This document shows positions 17,319 through 22,449 of a stretch of DNA of 34,365 nt, one piece after another. Under the pieces are notes generated by a model. That model did not search any database, had not been told where the DNA came from, and saw only the letters and a list, made by a program, of their open reading frames with translations. The DNA is taken from IMG/VR virus record IMGVR_UViG_3300042339_000574, positions 1 to 34,365 of that record; one strand, given 5' to 3'. The stretch's first letter is position 1, and every line of letters starts with the position of its first letter. A program made the translations under genes and the position numbers. Source of the DNA: a virus.

Positions 17319-17585
17319 TTAATTTACTTTGTCATAAGTGAGTTCAAAAATATCTGGCTTACATGCATAGAACTCACCTTTAATTCCTTTTATGATGTAG
17401 TCACCTAATGATGCAAACATTGGTCCTTCTAATGTTTCAATCTTAATCTTAGGTTCTGCAACTGAATCATTAAAAACAATTTCTTGTTCTTGATTCATAA
17501 ACTCGGAAATCTCATCAAGAGTTCCTAATGTAGCATCTGCAAAATGCACTGCTTCAATTTCTACTGGTTTTTTTCTGTACTTCAT
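17319..17585 (-). CDS. PGDYG-like conserved phage protein
   Basis: An 88-residue protein that begins KYRKKPVEIEAVHF and ends with LGDYIIKGIKGEFYACKPDI followed by FELTY. This is the widespread phage family with a GDWIIKGxKGEFYPCKPDIF signature, often annotated as a PGDYG protein; its function is unknown. The gene overlaps its upstream neighbour's stop by 4 nt (ATGA type). Confidence 0.78.
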   Translation of the reverse strand: MKYRKKPVEIEAVHFADATLGTLDEISEFMNQEQEIVFNDSVAEPKIKIETLEGPMFASLGDYIIKGIKGEFYACKPDIFELTYDKVN

Positions 17586-18160
17586 TTGTCTTTGAGATTA
17601 ATATAAGCTTTCATAATTGCCAAGTAGTTGATGGCATCTTCAATTGTATCAGTAATCTTTTCATCTTTTACCATTGCTTCTTTGTCCAATAGTGTAGATA
17701 TGCGGGACATTTTATCCATCAGTCTTACCAAGATTCCTTTTTCCACAGACACACCTGCAATGGTGCTGTTTCTAAAATTAGCAAATGGATCATTGTTAGA
17801 TCCACCGTAGTCATTGTTCTTTGCTACAGCTGTAGAAAAACATCTATTAAATGTTTCAACCATATTCACAAGTAACGGATTATTTGCAAGTGGATTTTCT
17901 ACATTTTTTGGTTCATCTACTTTTTCTTCGGTTGGTTGTGGTGGGTTTGTTCTGTATTTATCACCAGACACCCATGACTCATCTTCTGAATGCCTTACAT
18001 CAACAAAGTGCTTATCAAGCCAAAGCCCTTCATCAATATTTAATTTAACCTCGGTTTCTGTTTCCCCAAGAGTTTCATAAAACTCTCTACCAATGTGGGT
18101 GTTGTGCCAACTTCCTTCAGGTCCCTTTCTGGAAATTTTAATCATTGTTTCTCTCTCCAT
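17582..18160 (-). CDS. DUF1599/Nmad1-like protein with extra N-terminal domain
   Basis: 192 residues. The C-terminal ~90 residues carry AKNNDYGGSNNDPFANFRNS, then VEKGILVRLMDKMSRI and DTIEDAINYLAIMKAY. This is the helical pattern of DUF1599 (nucleotide-modification-associated domain 1), related to all-alpha NTP pyrophosphohydrolases. The Asp and Glu residues in the second and third helices are the expected metal ligands. The N-terminal ~75 residues (SWHNTHIGREFYETLGETE and so on) are a separate small beta domain, and a Pro/Glu linker joins the two. It probably acts on nucleotides. An internal Met at residue 6 is an alternative start. Confidence 0.72.
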   Translation of the reverse strand: MERETMIKISRKGPEGSWHNTHIGREFYETLGETETEVKLNIDEGLWLDKHFVDVRHSEDESWVSGDKYRTNPPQPTEEKVDEPKNVENPLANNPLLVNMVETFNRCFSTAVAKNNDYGGSNNDPFANFRNSTIAGVSVEKGILVRLMDKMSRISTLLDKEAMVKDEKITDTIEDAINYLAIMKAYINLKDK

Positions 18161-18577
18161 TTATTTTAGTTTAAAAAATTTACCAAGTATGTTCCCATTC
18201 AGGAACTCTTCACTTTCCAATACGCCCAAGGCAAATTGGAATTTGCATTCATAATAAGACAACTCCTGTTTACCAAAACAGATGTGTAATATTTCTCTTC
18301 TGATAGTTACTCCGTCCGCATGTGCTTTTTTTAATACTTCATTGCTACTGAAATAGTTTTTGTAGGTTGTTTTTCTCACACGCTTGTAAGTCTTCAACCT
18401 TTTATCTGTAGGTAATTCTTTTTTACCTAGTTTAGTTTTGACATCAGCATAAAAATTCTTCTTGCCAATGTATCTAACCGGTCTACCATCAATGATTGAA
18501 ACCATTTCATATACAAAACCAACAGTTCCTTCTGGAATCATTTCTTCAGTGAACTCTTTTCCTTCTAATATCCACAT
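18161..18577 (-). CDS. GIY-YIG-like nuclease (Seg-type phage family)
   Basis: 138 residues. GFVYEMV (20-26) and RYIGKKNF (35-42) correspond to the two strands of a GIY-YIG domain. These are followed by a basic helix, YKNYFSS near 72-78 (like the W-x2-YYGSS element), EILHICFGKQELSYYECKFQ near 95-114 with a candidate metal-binding Glu, and a terminal GNILGKF. This is the free-standing phage GIY-YIG type; some are homing endonucleases, others are of unknown role. It stands between normal genes and shows no sign of interrupting one. Confidence 0.75.
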   Translation of the reverse strand: MWILEGKEFTEEMIPEGTVGFVYEMVSIIDGRPVRYIGKKNFYADVKTKLGKKELPTDKRLKTYKRVRKTTYKNYFSSNEVLKKAHADGVTIRREILHICFGKQELSYYECKFQFALGVLESEEFLNGNILGKFFKLK

Positions 18578-18582
18578 TTGTT

Positions 18583-18768
18583 TTACACTTTAAATATTTT
18601 TTCCACAGTAAGACATGGTTTCTTTTTATTTTTAGCAAGTCCCAATGATTTTCCAGTAGTATGTCTATAATACACTGGAGTAAACTGATCCATTCCGATC
18701 CCAATGCAGAAATAAGCCCTGCAAAATTTAACTTTAAATCCATTTATAACTTTATAAAATACTTTCAT
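18583..18768 (-). CDS. Small hypothetical protein
   Basis: A 61-residue basic protein (FYKVINGFKVKFCRAYFCIG...). No family is recognised. I chose this frame over an overlapping ORF because it starts exactly at the stop of the upstream regulator (1-nt overlap) and ends 5 nt before the next start, as expected in a tight operon. Confidence 0.6.
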   Translation of the reverse strand: MKVFYKVINGFKVKFCRAYFCIGIGMDQFTPVYYRHTTGKSLGLAKNKKKPCLTVEKIFKV

Positions 18769-19262
18769 TAGATTCCTGATTTAGTTCCTAGTTCATCAAA
18801 GTAGGTCAAGCAATTCTTGTCAATTGTTTTTCTTTTTCTAGCCAAATTAGGATTGAGCATAATGTACTTCATTTCTTTTCCATCTTTAACAGTATGAATG
18901 TAGCTGATTACACTTTTGCGGTACAACCTCTTCATAAAATCAGCGTACTTGTTGCGTGTGTACTGCAATTGCTCCATAAGAGTTGCATCAGTATGCGGGA
19001 GTTCGCGGTTGTGGTACAAGATATTGTACACACCGTTAGTCATGTCCGCCATTTTTAAGATTCGTCCGTAGTCTACAGGACTAAAATTTTGAAGAATGTA
19101 CTGAAGAGCCGAACTATCTATAATCACATACTCATCACTGTGAACAATTACTAAGTCTTTGTCAACTACATTGATGGTTGTGGATTTTGGAAGTATCTCT
19201 CCAGTAGAAACATCAGCAACGCCTTGTTCTAACTTTACTTTCCTAATAATTGGCTTTATCAT
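18768..19262 (-). CDS. RepL-like winged-helix protein
   Basis: 164 residues. The central part (about 62-125) is a winged helix: GRILKMADMTNGVYNILYHN, then HTDATLMEQLQYTRNKYADF as the helix-turn-helix, then MKRLYRKSVISYI leading into a wing. It is followed by YIMLNPNLARKRK near 133-145, which resembles the NP-containing strand after the wing in the plasmid replication initiator RepL. Such RepL-like proteins are common in Bacteroidota phages and act as replication or transcription factors. It is the first gene of its operon and has two palindromes directly upstream (19293-19310, 19335-19352), so it may control itself. The function is inferred. Confidence 0.72.
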   Translation of the reverse strand: MIKPIIRKVKLEQGVADVSTGEILPKSTTINVVDKDLVIVHSDEYVIIDSSALQYILQNFSPVDYGRILKMADMTNGVYNILYHNRELPHTDATLMEQLQYTRNKYADFMKRLYRKSVISYIHTVKDGKEMKYIMLNPNLARKRKTIDKNCLTYFDELGTKSGI

Positions 19263-19266
19263 GACA

Positions 19267-19274
19267 CAAATCTA
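19267..19274 (-). promoter_or_regulatory. Candidate -7 box for the RepL-like operon
   Basis: The minus strand reads TAGATTTG (TAnnTTTG), ending 4 nt before the ATG at 19262, which would give a leaderless or near-leaderless transcript. The -33 region would fall on the palindrome at 19293-19310, so a protein bound there would block RNA polymerase. Confidence 0.4.
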
Positions 19275-19292
19275 ACAAACATATTTGAATAA

Positions 19293-19310
19293 TGCACCCT
19301 TTTAGGTGCA
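19293..19310. promoter_or_regulatory. Palindromic operator candidate O1 (TGCACC-N6-GGTGCA)
   Basis: TGCACCCTTTTAGGTGCA is a perfect 6-bp inverted repeat with a 6-bp spacer. A second copy with identical arms lies 42 bp away at 19335-19352, both upstream of the RepL-like gene. Identical arms with differing spacers are typical of a dimeric regulator's operators. It could also form an RNA hairpin followed by ATTTTT on the plus strand. Confidence 0.6.
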
Positions 19311-19334
19311 ATTTTTCTTTGTTTTGCGTTTTTT

Positions 19335-19352
19335 TGCACCTATTTGGGTGCA
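19335..19352. promoter_or_regulatory. Palindromic operator candidate O2 (TGCACC-N6-GGTGCA)
   Basis: TGCACCTATTTGGGTGCA has the same arms as O1, and its start lies 42 bp from the start of O1, which is four helical turns, so both sites face the same side of the DNA. The remaining non-coding DNA between 19263 and 19421 shows only AT-rich sequence and a TTTTTTT run before this site. Confidence 0.6.
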
Positions 19353-19421
19353 CCCTATCTTCTGTATCCCCCGTCTTTGCTAGGTTTTTAATGATCCCCC
19401 TATATTATATATTTAGGAGCA

Positions 19422-19459
19422 TAAAAAAACCCTTACGAAGGCAGAGATTCGTAAGGGTT
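19422..19459 (-). terminator. Strong intrinsic terminator after the 46-residue basic protein gene
   Basis: AACCCTTACGAA (19428-19439) pairs perfectly with TTCGTAAGGGTT (19448-19459), 12 bp with an 8-nt loop. On the minus strand a T run follows (19423-19429). It isolates the RepL-like operon from upstream transcription. Confidence 0.88.
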
Positions 19460-19512
19460 CCGTGTAACTGAACAGTCACACATTAACCCGCTAGGAGAGA
19501 GGCGCGGATAAA

Positions 19513-19653
19513 TTATTTTCCTTGGCCTTTGTAAGCCTTTTTGTATTTTTTACTGCGTTTAGACTTTGAAGTTTTAGTCTTTGCGTGAACACCTGGTCTA
19601 GTAACTTTAACAGAAACTCTAGTGTTCGTACCTTGTACACCCATTTTTGCCAT
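19513..19653 (-). CDS. 46-residue highly basic conserved phage protein
   Basis: The minus frame from the ATG at 19653 gives a short protein that ends RPGVHAKTKTSKSKRSKKYK followed by KAYKGQGK. The GVHxKxKxSKxKxSKxYKKxYxGQG pattern is one I recall from many Bacteroidota and environmental tailed phages; its function is unknown and RNA or DNA binding is likely from the charge. It is preceded by a strong TTATTATATTTG box 22 nt before the start and followed by a strong terminator, so it appears to be a single-gene transcription unit. Confidence 0.75.
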   Translation of the reverse strand: MAKMGVQGTNTRVSVKVTRPGVHAKTKTSKSKRSKKYKKAYKGQGK

Positions 19654-19674
19654 GATCTTATTATTTTATGGAAA

Positions 19675-19686
19675 CAAATATAATAA
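19675..19686 (-). promoter_or_regulatory. Candidate promoter box TTATTATATTTG for the small basic protein
   Basis: The minus strand reads TTATTATATTTG, identical over 12 nt to the boxes at 9063-9074 and 20477-20488. It lies in the gap between the zincin-like gene and the 46-residue gene. Confidence 0.55.
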
Positions 19687-19694
19687 ACTTTCTC

Positions 19695-20171
19695 TTACAG
19701 AAATAACTTATAGCAACTGTACATTAAATACGAATGAAAGTATGCTTCTGCTTCCATCTCCTCATCTCTATTAAGAAATTGAGGTAGAAATTCTTGGCAT
19801 ACATGTAGCATCTCATGTGCGAGGGTTCTCATGTTCTCTGGATTAGACGGAGAGAATCCATACTTTAGGATCACAATGCGTAATTTACAATCCTTGTCTG
19901 GTGACTTACGGTAGATGTAAACACCGTGTCCAATTCCACCCCCGTCTTTATCAAGTCCGTCAAATTCCTCCCGGTTATCCTCAATAAACTTAATCCATTC
20001 GGTTTTAGTTTTGTAGAAATCTTTAATGTCAGACAGCTTTTTACTTTGTGGAAGCCCATACGCATCATCGTACCAATCCAATACTTCATCACAGTTGTAT
20101 CCAGAAACAACCATCATGCGTTCAGAACTATACGGCTCCAGTAGTATAGTGTCAATAACACATATATTCAT
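19695..20171 (-). CDS. Zincin-like protein with HEMLH motif
   Basis: A 158-residue cytoplasmic protein. Near the C-terminus it has LAHEMLHVCQEFLPQFLNRD (117-136), with HExxH at 119-123, followed by EEMEAEAYFHSYL, where a Glu in an AxAYFxSYL helix could be the third zinc ligand as in gluzincins. The N-terminal ~100 residues are of unknown fold. It may be a metallopeptidase or a catalytically active remnant. Its substrate is unknown; cleavage of a host regulator is one possibility. It follows the gene at 20168-20473 with a 4-nt overlap. Confidence 0.68.
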   Translation of the reverse strand: MNICVIDTILLEPYSSERMMVVSGYNCDEVLDWYDDAYGLPQSKKLSDIKDFYKTKTEWIKFIEDNREEFDGLDKDGGGIGHGVYIYRKSPDKDCKLRIVILKYGFSPSNPENMRTLAHEMLHVCQEFLPQFLNRDEEMEAEAYFHSYLMYSCYKLFL

Positions 20172-20473
20172 AATACCTTTTTAGATTTTTTTCTAGCAAG
20201 GACTCTACCATCAATGATTCCCATACCAAGTTTTCTTGCTTGCTCATCTTTACTGCTAATTAATTTATACAACTCTCTGATCTGCTCTAAAGAAAAAACC
20301 TTTTTATTCATTAACCCTTGTAGCTTACCCACATAAGAACATCTAGTAGCAAGACGATCCATATCAAATAAACTAATAGCCGTATTCTTGTTACACAAAT
20401 CCCATTTAGTTTCAAACTTTGATATTTTATCTTTCATCTTCTTTAAAAACACTATGTAATCATAATCTTCCAT
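20168..20473 (-). CDS. Small hypothetical protein with LISSKDEQARKLG motif
   Basis: A 101-residue protein when started at the ATG at 20473. It is helical and Lys-rich. Near its end, ELYKLISSKDEQARKLGMGI resembles part of the protein at 7453-7791. The candidate -7 box TATATTTG ends only 3 nt before this ATG, so the mRNA would be leaderless. The alternative is that translation starts at the internal Met at residue 14 (MKDKISKF), giving a normal leader. The open frame extends upstream to 20536 but that would run through the promoter. Confidence 0.65.
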   Translation of the reverse strand: MEDYDYIVFLKKMKDKISKFETKWDLCNKNTAISLFDMDRLATRCSYVGKLQGLMNKKVFSLEQIRELYKLISSKDEQARKLGMGIIDGRVLARKKSKKVL

Positions 20474-20476
20474 AGG

Positions 20477-20500
20477 CAAATATAATAATTCTTGGTAAAC
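20477..20500 (-). promoter_or_regulatory. Candidate promoter of the leftward block
   Basis: The minus strand carries GTTTACCA and, at the same spacing as in the 9063-9086 element, TTATTATATTTG; it is 24 nt overall. It is the first promoter candidate of the minus-strand block at the divergence point. Confidence 0.55.
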
Positions 20501-20640
20501 TAGAACCAGAGAGTATGAGGATGTGGGTGGAGTCACTATATATTCAACCCCCGGTCCAACAGAAGAAGTGGTGTACCCCCCATGTCAAGCACACCTCAAA
20601 GAAAAATCCAAGATCAAAACCCAAAAAAGTTCCACCAGGG

Positions 20641-20755
20641 AAGAGTTCTTCACACACCTGGACACACACACCACACACGCACCACCACCGAGGGAGCCAC
20701 CACCACACACACCACACACGCAGGCCCACACACGGCAGCCACCACACATGTTTAT
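20641..20755. repeat. C/A-rich low-complexity tract
   Basis: The plus strand is almost only C and A with short G interruptions, made of degenerate ACACAC and CCACCAC units. RNA from the plus strand would be unstructured. It may be a leader, a protein-binding tract or part of a replication or transcription control region. A similar but weaker C/A-rich stretch lies at 21571-21656, again before a TATCCTAAACTTAAA element. Confidence 0.6.
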
Positions 20756-20785
20756 TAATAGTGGTTATTACTACACACCACTCTT

Positions 20786-20815
20786 TATCCTAAACTTAAA
20801 ATCTCAAGAGATTTT
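20786..20815 (+). promoter_or_regulatory. TATCCTAAACTTAAA element with CAAG-loop hairpin, copy 1
   Basis: TATCCTAAACTTAAA is followed by the stem AAAATCT-CAAG-AGATTTT (20798-20815). Copy 2 at 21661-21690 keeps the leader and the CAAG loop but has a different stem with compensating changes. It lies 24 nt upstream of the first rightward gene. A role as an RNA control element or terminator is inferred. Confidence 0.6.
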
Positions 20816-20838
20816 TCTAAACCCTTAAAAAAATTATT

Positions 20839-20985
20839 ATGAAAAAATTTATTGCCTTGTTGGTTACAGCACTGTTAGTGCTAACACCAATCTTATTAAT
20901 GTACATAACACCTTATGCTATTTCTTTAATTGCAGTACCTGCATTAATAATGCCATTAGTATTATGTGAAGTATTTAGTAATTAA
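20839..20985 (+). CDS. 48-residue membrane peptide
   Basis: Starts KKFIALLVTALLVLTP and is hydrophobic throughout (two adjacent segments, about 4-22 and 26-45), ending CEVFSN. It is probably an inner-membrane peptide. The leader AACCCTTAAAAAAATTATT immediately precedes the ATG. It is the first gene of the rightward block, followed after 17 nt by another membrane peptide. Such peptides are often early superinfection-exclusion or membrane-perturbing factors, but nothing in the sequence fixes the role. Confidence 0.65.
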   Translation: MKKFIALLVTALLVLTPILLMYITPYAISLIAVPALIMPLVLCEVFSN

Positions 20986-21002
20986 CCCTTAAAAATTTTA
21001 TT

Positions 21003-21173
21003 ATGAACCATTTACTTAATTTGCTGCTCATTATCATGAGTGGCGTATGTGCTATCCAGATCGTAGCTGTTGACTCTAAGGAAGAGTTAACCTTTGCTGT
21101 TGCCGGTCTTGCACTTTCATTGATGATTATGATTGTCAATATAATCTCACCATTGTTTAACACTAAGTCTTAA
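21003..21173 (+). CDS. 56-residue two-helix membrane peptide
   Basis: Residues 3-22 (HLLNLLLIIMSGVCAIQIVA) and 30-51 are hydrophobic, separated by a short acidic loop (DSKEE). The leader before the ATG is AACCCTTAAAAATTTTATT, nearly identical to that of the preceding gene. It ends 17 nt before a strong terminator, so the two membrane peptides form one operon. No family is recognised. Confidence 0.65.
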   Translation: MNHLLNLLLIIMSGVCAIQIVAVDSKEELTFAVAGLALSLMIMIVNIISPLFNTKS

Positions 21174-21190
21174 TGTTTGTGTTGCAATAC

Positions 21191-21226
21191 TTGAATGGCT
21201 CCACGGTTGTGGAGTCATTCAATTTT
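21191..21226 (+). terminator. Strong intrinsic terminator
   Basis: TTGAATGGCTCCAC (21191-21204) pairs with GTGGAGTCATTCAA (21209-21222), 14 bp with one G-T wobble and a GGTT loop, followed by TTTT. It ends the two-gene membrane-peptide operon. Confidence 0.88.
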
Positions 21227-21254
21227 CCAACAAAGGCATTGTGCCATTGGAAAA
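21223..21254 (+). promoter_or_regulatory. Second hairpin fused to the terminator tail
   Basis: TTTTCCAA (21223-21230) pairs with TTGGAAAA (21247-21254), enclosing GGCA/TGCC (21235-21238/21242-21245). Its 5' arm is the terminator's own T tract, so formation of this hairpin sequesters the U run. It lies 58 nt upstream of the lipoprotein gene. Confidence 0.6.
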
Positions 21255-21312
21255 AGAATTTATTAATTAACCAAGGCACACACAAAAGCGGTGTCTTTAA
21301 AATCAAATCATT

Positions 21313-21483
21313 ATGAAACGTCAAGCCTCAGTTGGTATGTTCTACTTATGGACTATCCTAATCATTACAGCAATATTGTTTTTAACCTCTTGTGGATCTG
21401 CAAAGTCTTGCCATACTAAGAAATACCATGTAGATAAAAGTATAAAGAAAGCACAAGGTAGATCAAGTGCATACAGAAATTAA
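21313..21483 (+). CDS. Small basic lipoprotein
   Basis: 56 residues. After MKRQASVGMFYLW, a hydrophobic stretch (ILIITAILFLTSC) ends in the lipobox LTSCG, Cys at residue 27, so signal peptidase II cleavage and lipid modification are expected. The mature part is only ~30 residues, Lys/Ser/Tyr-rich (KKYHVDKSIKKAQG). It forms a single-gene unit between two terminators. Phage lipoproteins of this size often block receptors or DNA entry of competing phages; that is inference. Confidence 0.72.
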   Translation: MKRQASVGMFYLWTILIITAILFLTSCGSAKSCHTKKYHVDKSIKKAQGRSSAYRN

Positions 21484-21490
21484 TATTAAG

Positions 21491-21519
21491 GGAAGGGCTG
21501 CGGCTCTTCCTTTTTTTTT
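21491..21519 (+). terminator. Intrinsic terminator after the lipoprotein gene
   Basis: GGAAGGGC pairs with GCTCTTCC (one G-T wobble) around a TGCG loop, followed by nine T (21511-21519). Confidence 0.88.
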
Positions 21520-21660
21520 GGGGACATAGATGCAACACCCATTGTGTAGTGGTAGTGGTGTTTACTATCACTCAAACAAACACCCAACACACGCGGCAAG
21601 CAGCCTCGTTCCTCGGCACTATGCCGCTTCTCCCACACTTCAACCACACCTCACATTCTC

Positions 21661-21690
21661 TATCCTAAACTTAAAGTCACAAGTGACTTT
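21661..21690 (+). promoter_or_regulatory. TATCCTAAACTTAAA element with CAAG-loop hairpin, copy 2
   Basis: The same leader as copy 1, followed by the stem AAAGTCA-CAAG-TGACTTT (21673-21690). The stem bases differ from copy 1 in both arms so that pairing is preserved. Confidence 0.62.
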
Positions 21691-21729
21691 GGGCTTCGCC
21701 ACCCTTCGGGGGTTTGTCACTCGCTATAT

Positions 21730-21758
21730 GCCTTGCGTGAAAGGCTACAATTTTTTTT
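21730..21758 (+). terminator. Terminator-like stem in the leader (possible attenuator)
   Basis: GCCTT (21730-21734) pairs with AAGGC (21741-21745) around GCGTGA, followed by TACAA and eight T (21751-21758). It is a short stem upstream of, not downstream of, a gene, so it may be an attenuator. Confidence 0.5.
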
Positions 21759-21792
21759 ATTAAAACCGGCGGGTATAAAACGCAACACTACC

Positions 21793-22404
21793 ATGACAAC
21801 TATGTCAGAAAAAATTGCTTTGATTAAGGCAAACAAAAATTTAATCACTTCAACAAAATTAACTAATGCTAAAATTGCAGGTCTTACCGAAGACGTTGCT
21901 GATGCATTGGTTGCTGAAATTCAAGCTCACGCTGATTATTCTGTTGAAGAAACTATTGTTTCAACTACTACATCTGTTCCTGTATTGGAATTGGAGGGTG
22001 TTGAAACAAGTGATAAATTTGGTGCTCTTTTACACTTACCGTTCATTGGTAAGACAAAGAAAGGCGGTGCTAAATTTCAATATGGTAATTCCTTTGTTGT
22101 TGTTGGTCAAGACATGCGTCTTAAAGCAATGACAATTGAGTTGGGACAAGTATTCGCTTTAAAAGCAGATACTATTGAACTAACTGATAAGGGTTATTAT
22201 GTTGGTCGTGTCAATTGGGGTGCTGATGAAAAGATTACAAATCTTAATGCACAAATTGCTGCGTTTCAGGAAACACTTACCACAGCCTCAGCGCGACATG
22301 CGTTGAAATATGGTATGACGTTGGTTGATGCCACAGCTGAAATCACAGCTAAAAGCAAAGCCAAAGACATTGACGCTGTTAAGCTACCTGAAATCAATTT
22401 CTAA
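21793..22404 (+). CDS. Hypothetical 203-residue cytoplasmic protein, probably abundant
   Basis: I chose the ATG at 21793 (MTTMSEKIALIKANKNL) because the longer frame to 21733 runs through the leader terminator. A Met four residues in is also possible. The N-terminal ~55 residues are helical; residues ~60-145 are beta-rich with FGALLHLPFIGKTKKGGAKF and SFVVVGQDM; the C-terminus is an Ala/Lys-rich helix. I do not recognise a family. An elaborate leader, its own strong terminator and fewer rare-looking codons than its neighbours suggest high expression. A nucleic-acid-binding or host-takeover role is only a guess. Confidence 0.75.
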   Translation: MTTMSEKIALIKANKNLITSTKLTNAKIAGLTEDVADALVAEIQAHADYSVEETIVSTTTSVPVLELEGVETSDKFGALLHLPFIGKTKKGGAKFQYGNSFVVVGQDMRLKAMTIELGQVFALKADTIELTDKGYYVGRVNWGADEKITNLNAQIAAFQETLTTASARHALKYGMTLVDATAEITAKSKAKDIDAVKLPEINF

Positions 22405-22419
22405 TTTCAGATTGGATAT

Positions 22420-22449
22420 ACCCACGTTGCACTACGGTGTGACGTGGGT
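22420..22449 (+). terminator. Terminator hairpin after the 203-residue gene
   Basis: ACCCACGTTGCAC (22420-22432) pairs with GTGTGACGTGGGT (22437-22449) over 13 bp with two G-T wobbles. The loop is C(TACG)G, a stable UNCG-type tetraloop. A moderately T-rich stretch follows. Confidence 0.72.

Larger units (their letters stand above)
20501..20838. other. Divergent intergenic region between the two gene blocks
   Basis: A gene-free stretch between the leftward and rightward operons. It contains a purine-rich segment near 20507-20532, a C/A-dominated tract (20641-20755), the conserved TATCCTAAACTTAAA hairpin element (20786-20815), and the AACCCTTAAAAAAATTATT leader before the first rightward gene. 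Long frames exist on both strands across the C/A tract, but they are low-complexity (Cys/Trp or His/Thr/Pro runs) and I do not regard them as genes. No TAnnTTTG box is evident on the plus strand. Confidence 0.6.
21520..21792 (+). promoter_or_regulatory. Structured non-coding leader before the 203-residue protein
   Basis: A 273-nt gene-free stretch. In order it holds AACACC/GGTGTT arms, a C/A-rich part, GCGGCA/TGCCGC arms (about 21594-21630), the TATCCTAAACTTAAA element with a CAAG hairpin (21661-21690), a CCC-TTCG-GGG tetraloop hairpin (21702-21711), a downstream GTCAC (21716-21720) able to compete for the CAAG-hairpin arm, and a GCCTT/AAGGC stem followed by eight T (21730-21758). This looks like a regulated 5' leader with an attenuator. 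The small frames across it cross the terminator and are not credible genes. Confidence 0.6.

Noticed and set aside
18546-18743. Alternative 65-residue frame overlapping the gene at 18583-18768
   Set aside because: It overlaps the next gene more and lacks the tight start/stop spacing of the chosen frame.
20515-20828. Long open frames on both strands across the C/A-rich tract
   Set aside because: They encode only low-complexity His/Thr/Pro or Cys/Trp/Val runs caused by base composition, overlap a promoter and hairpin, and have no family features.
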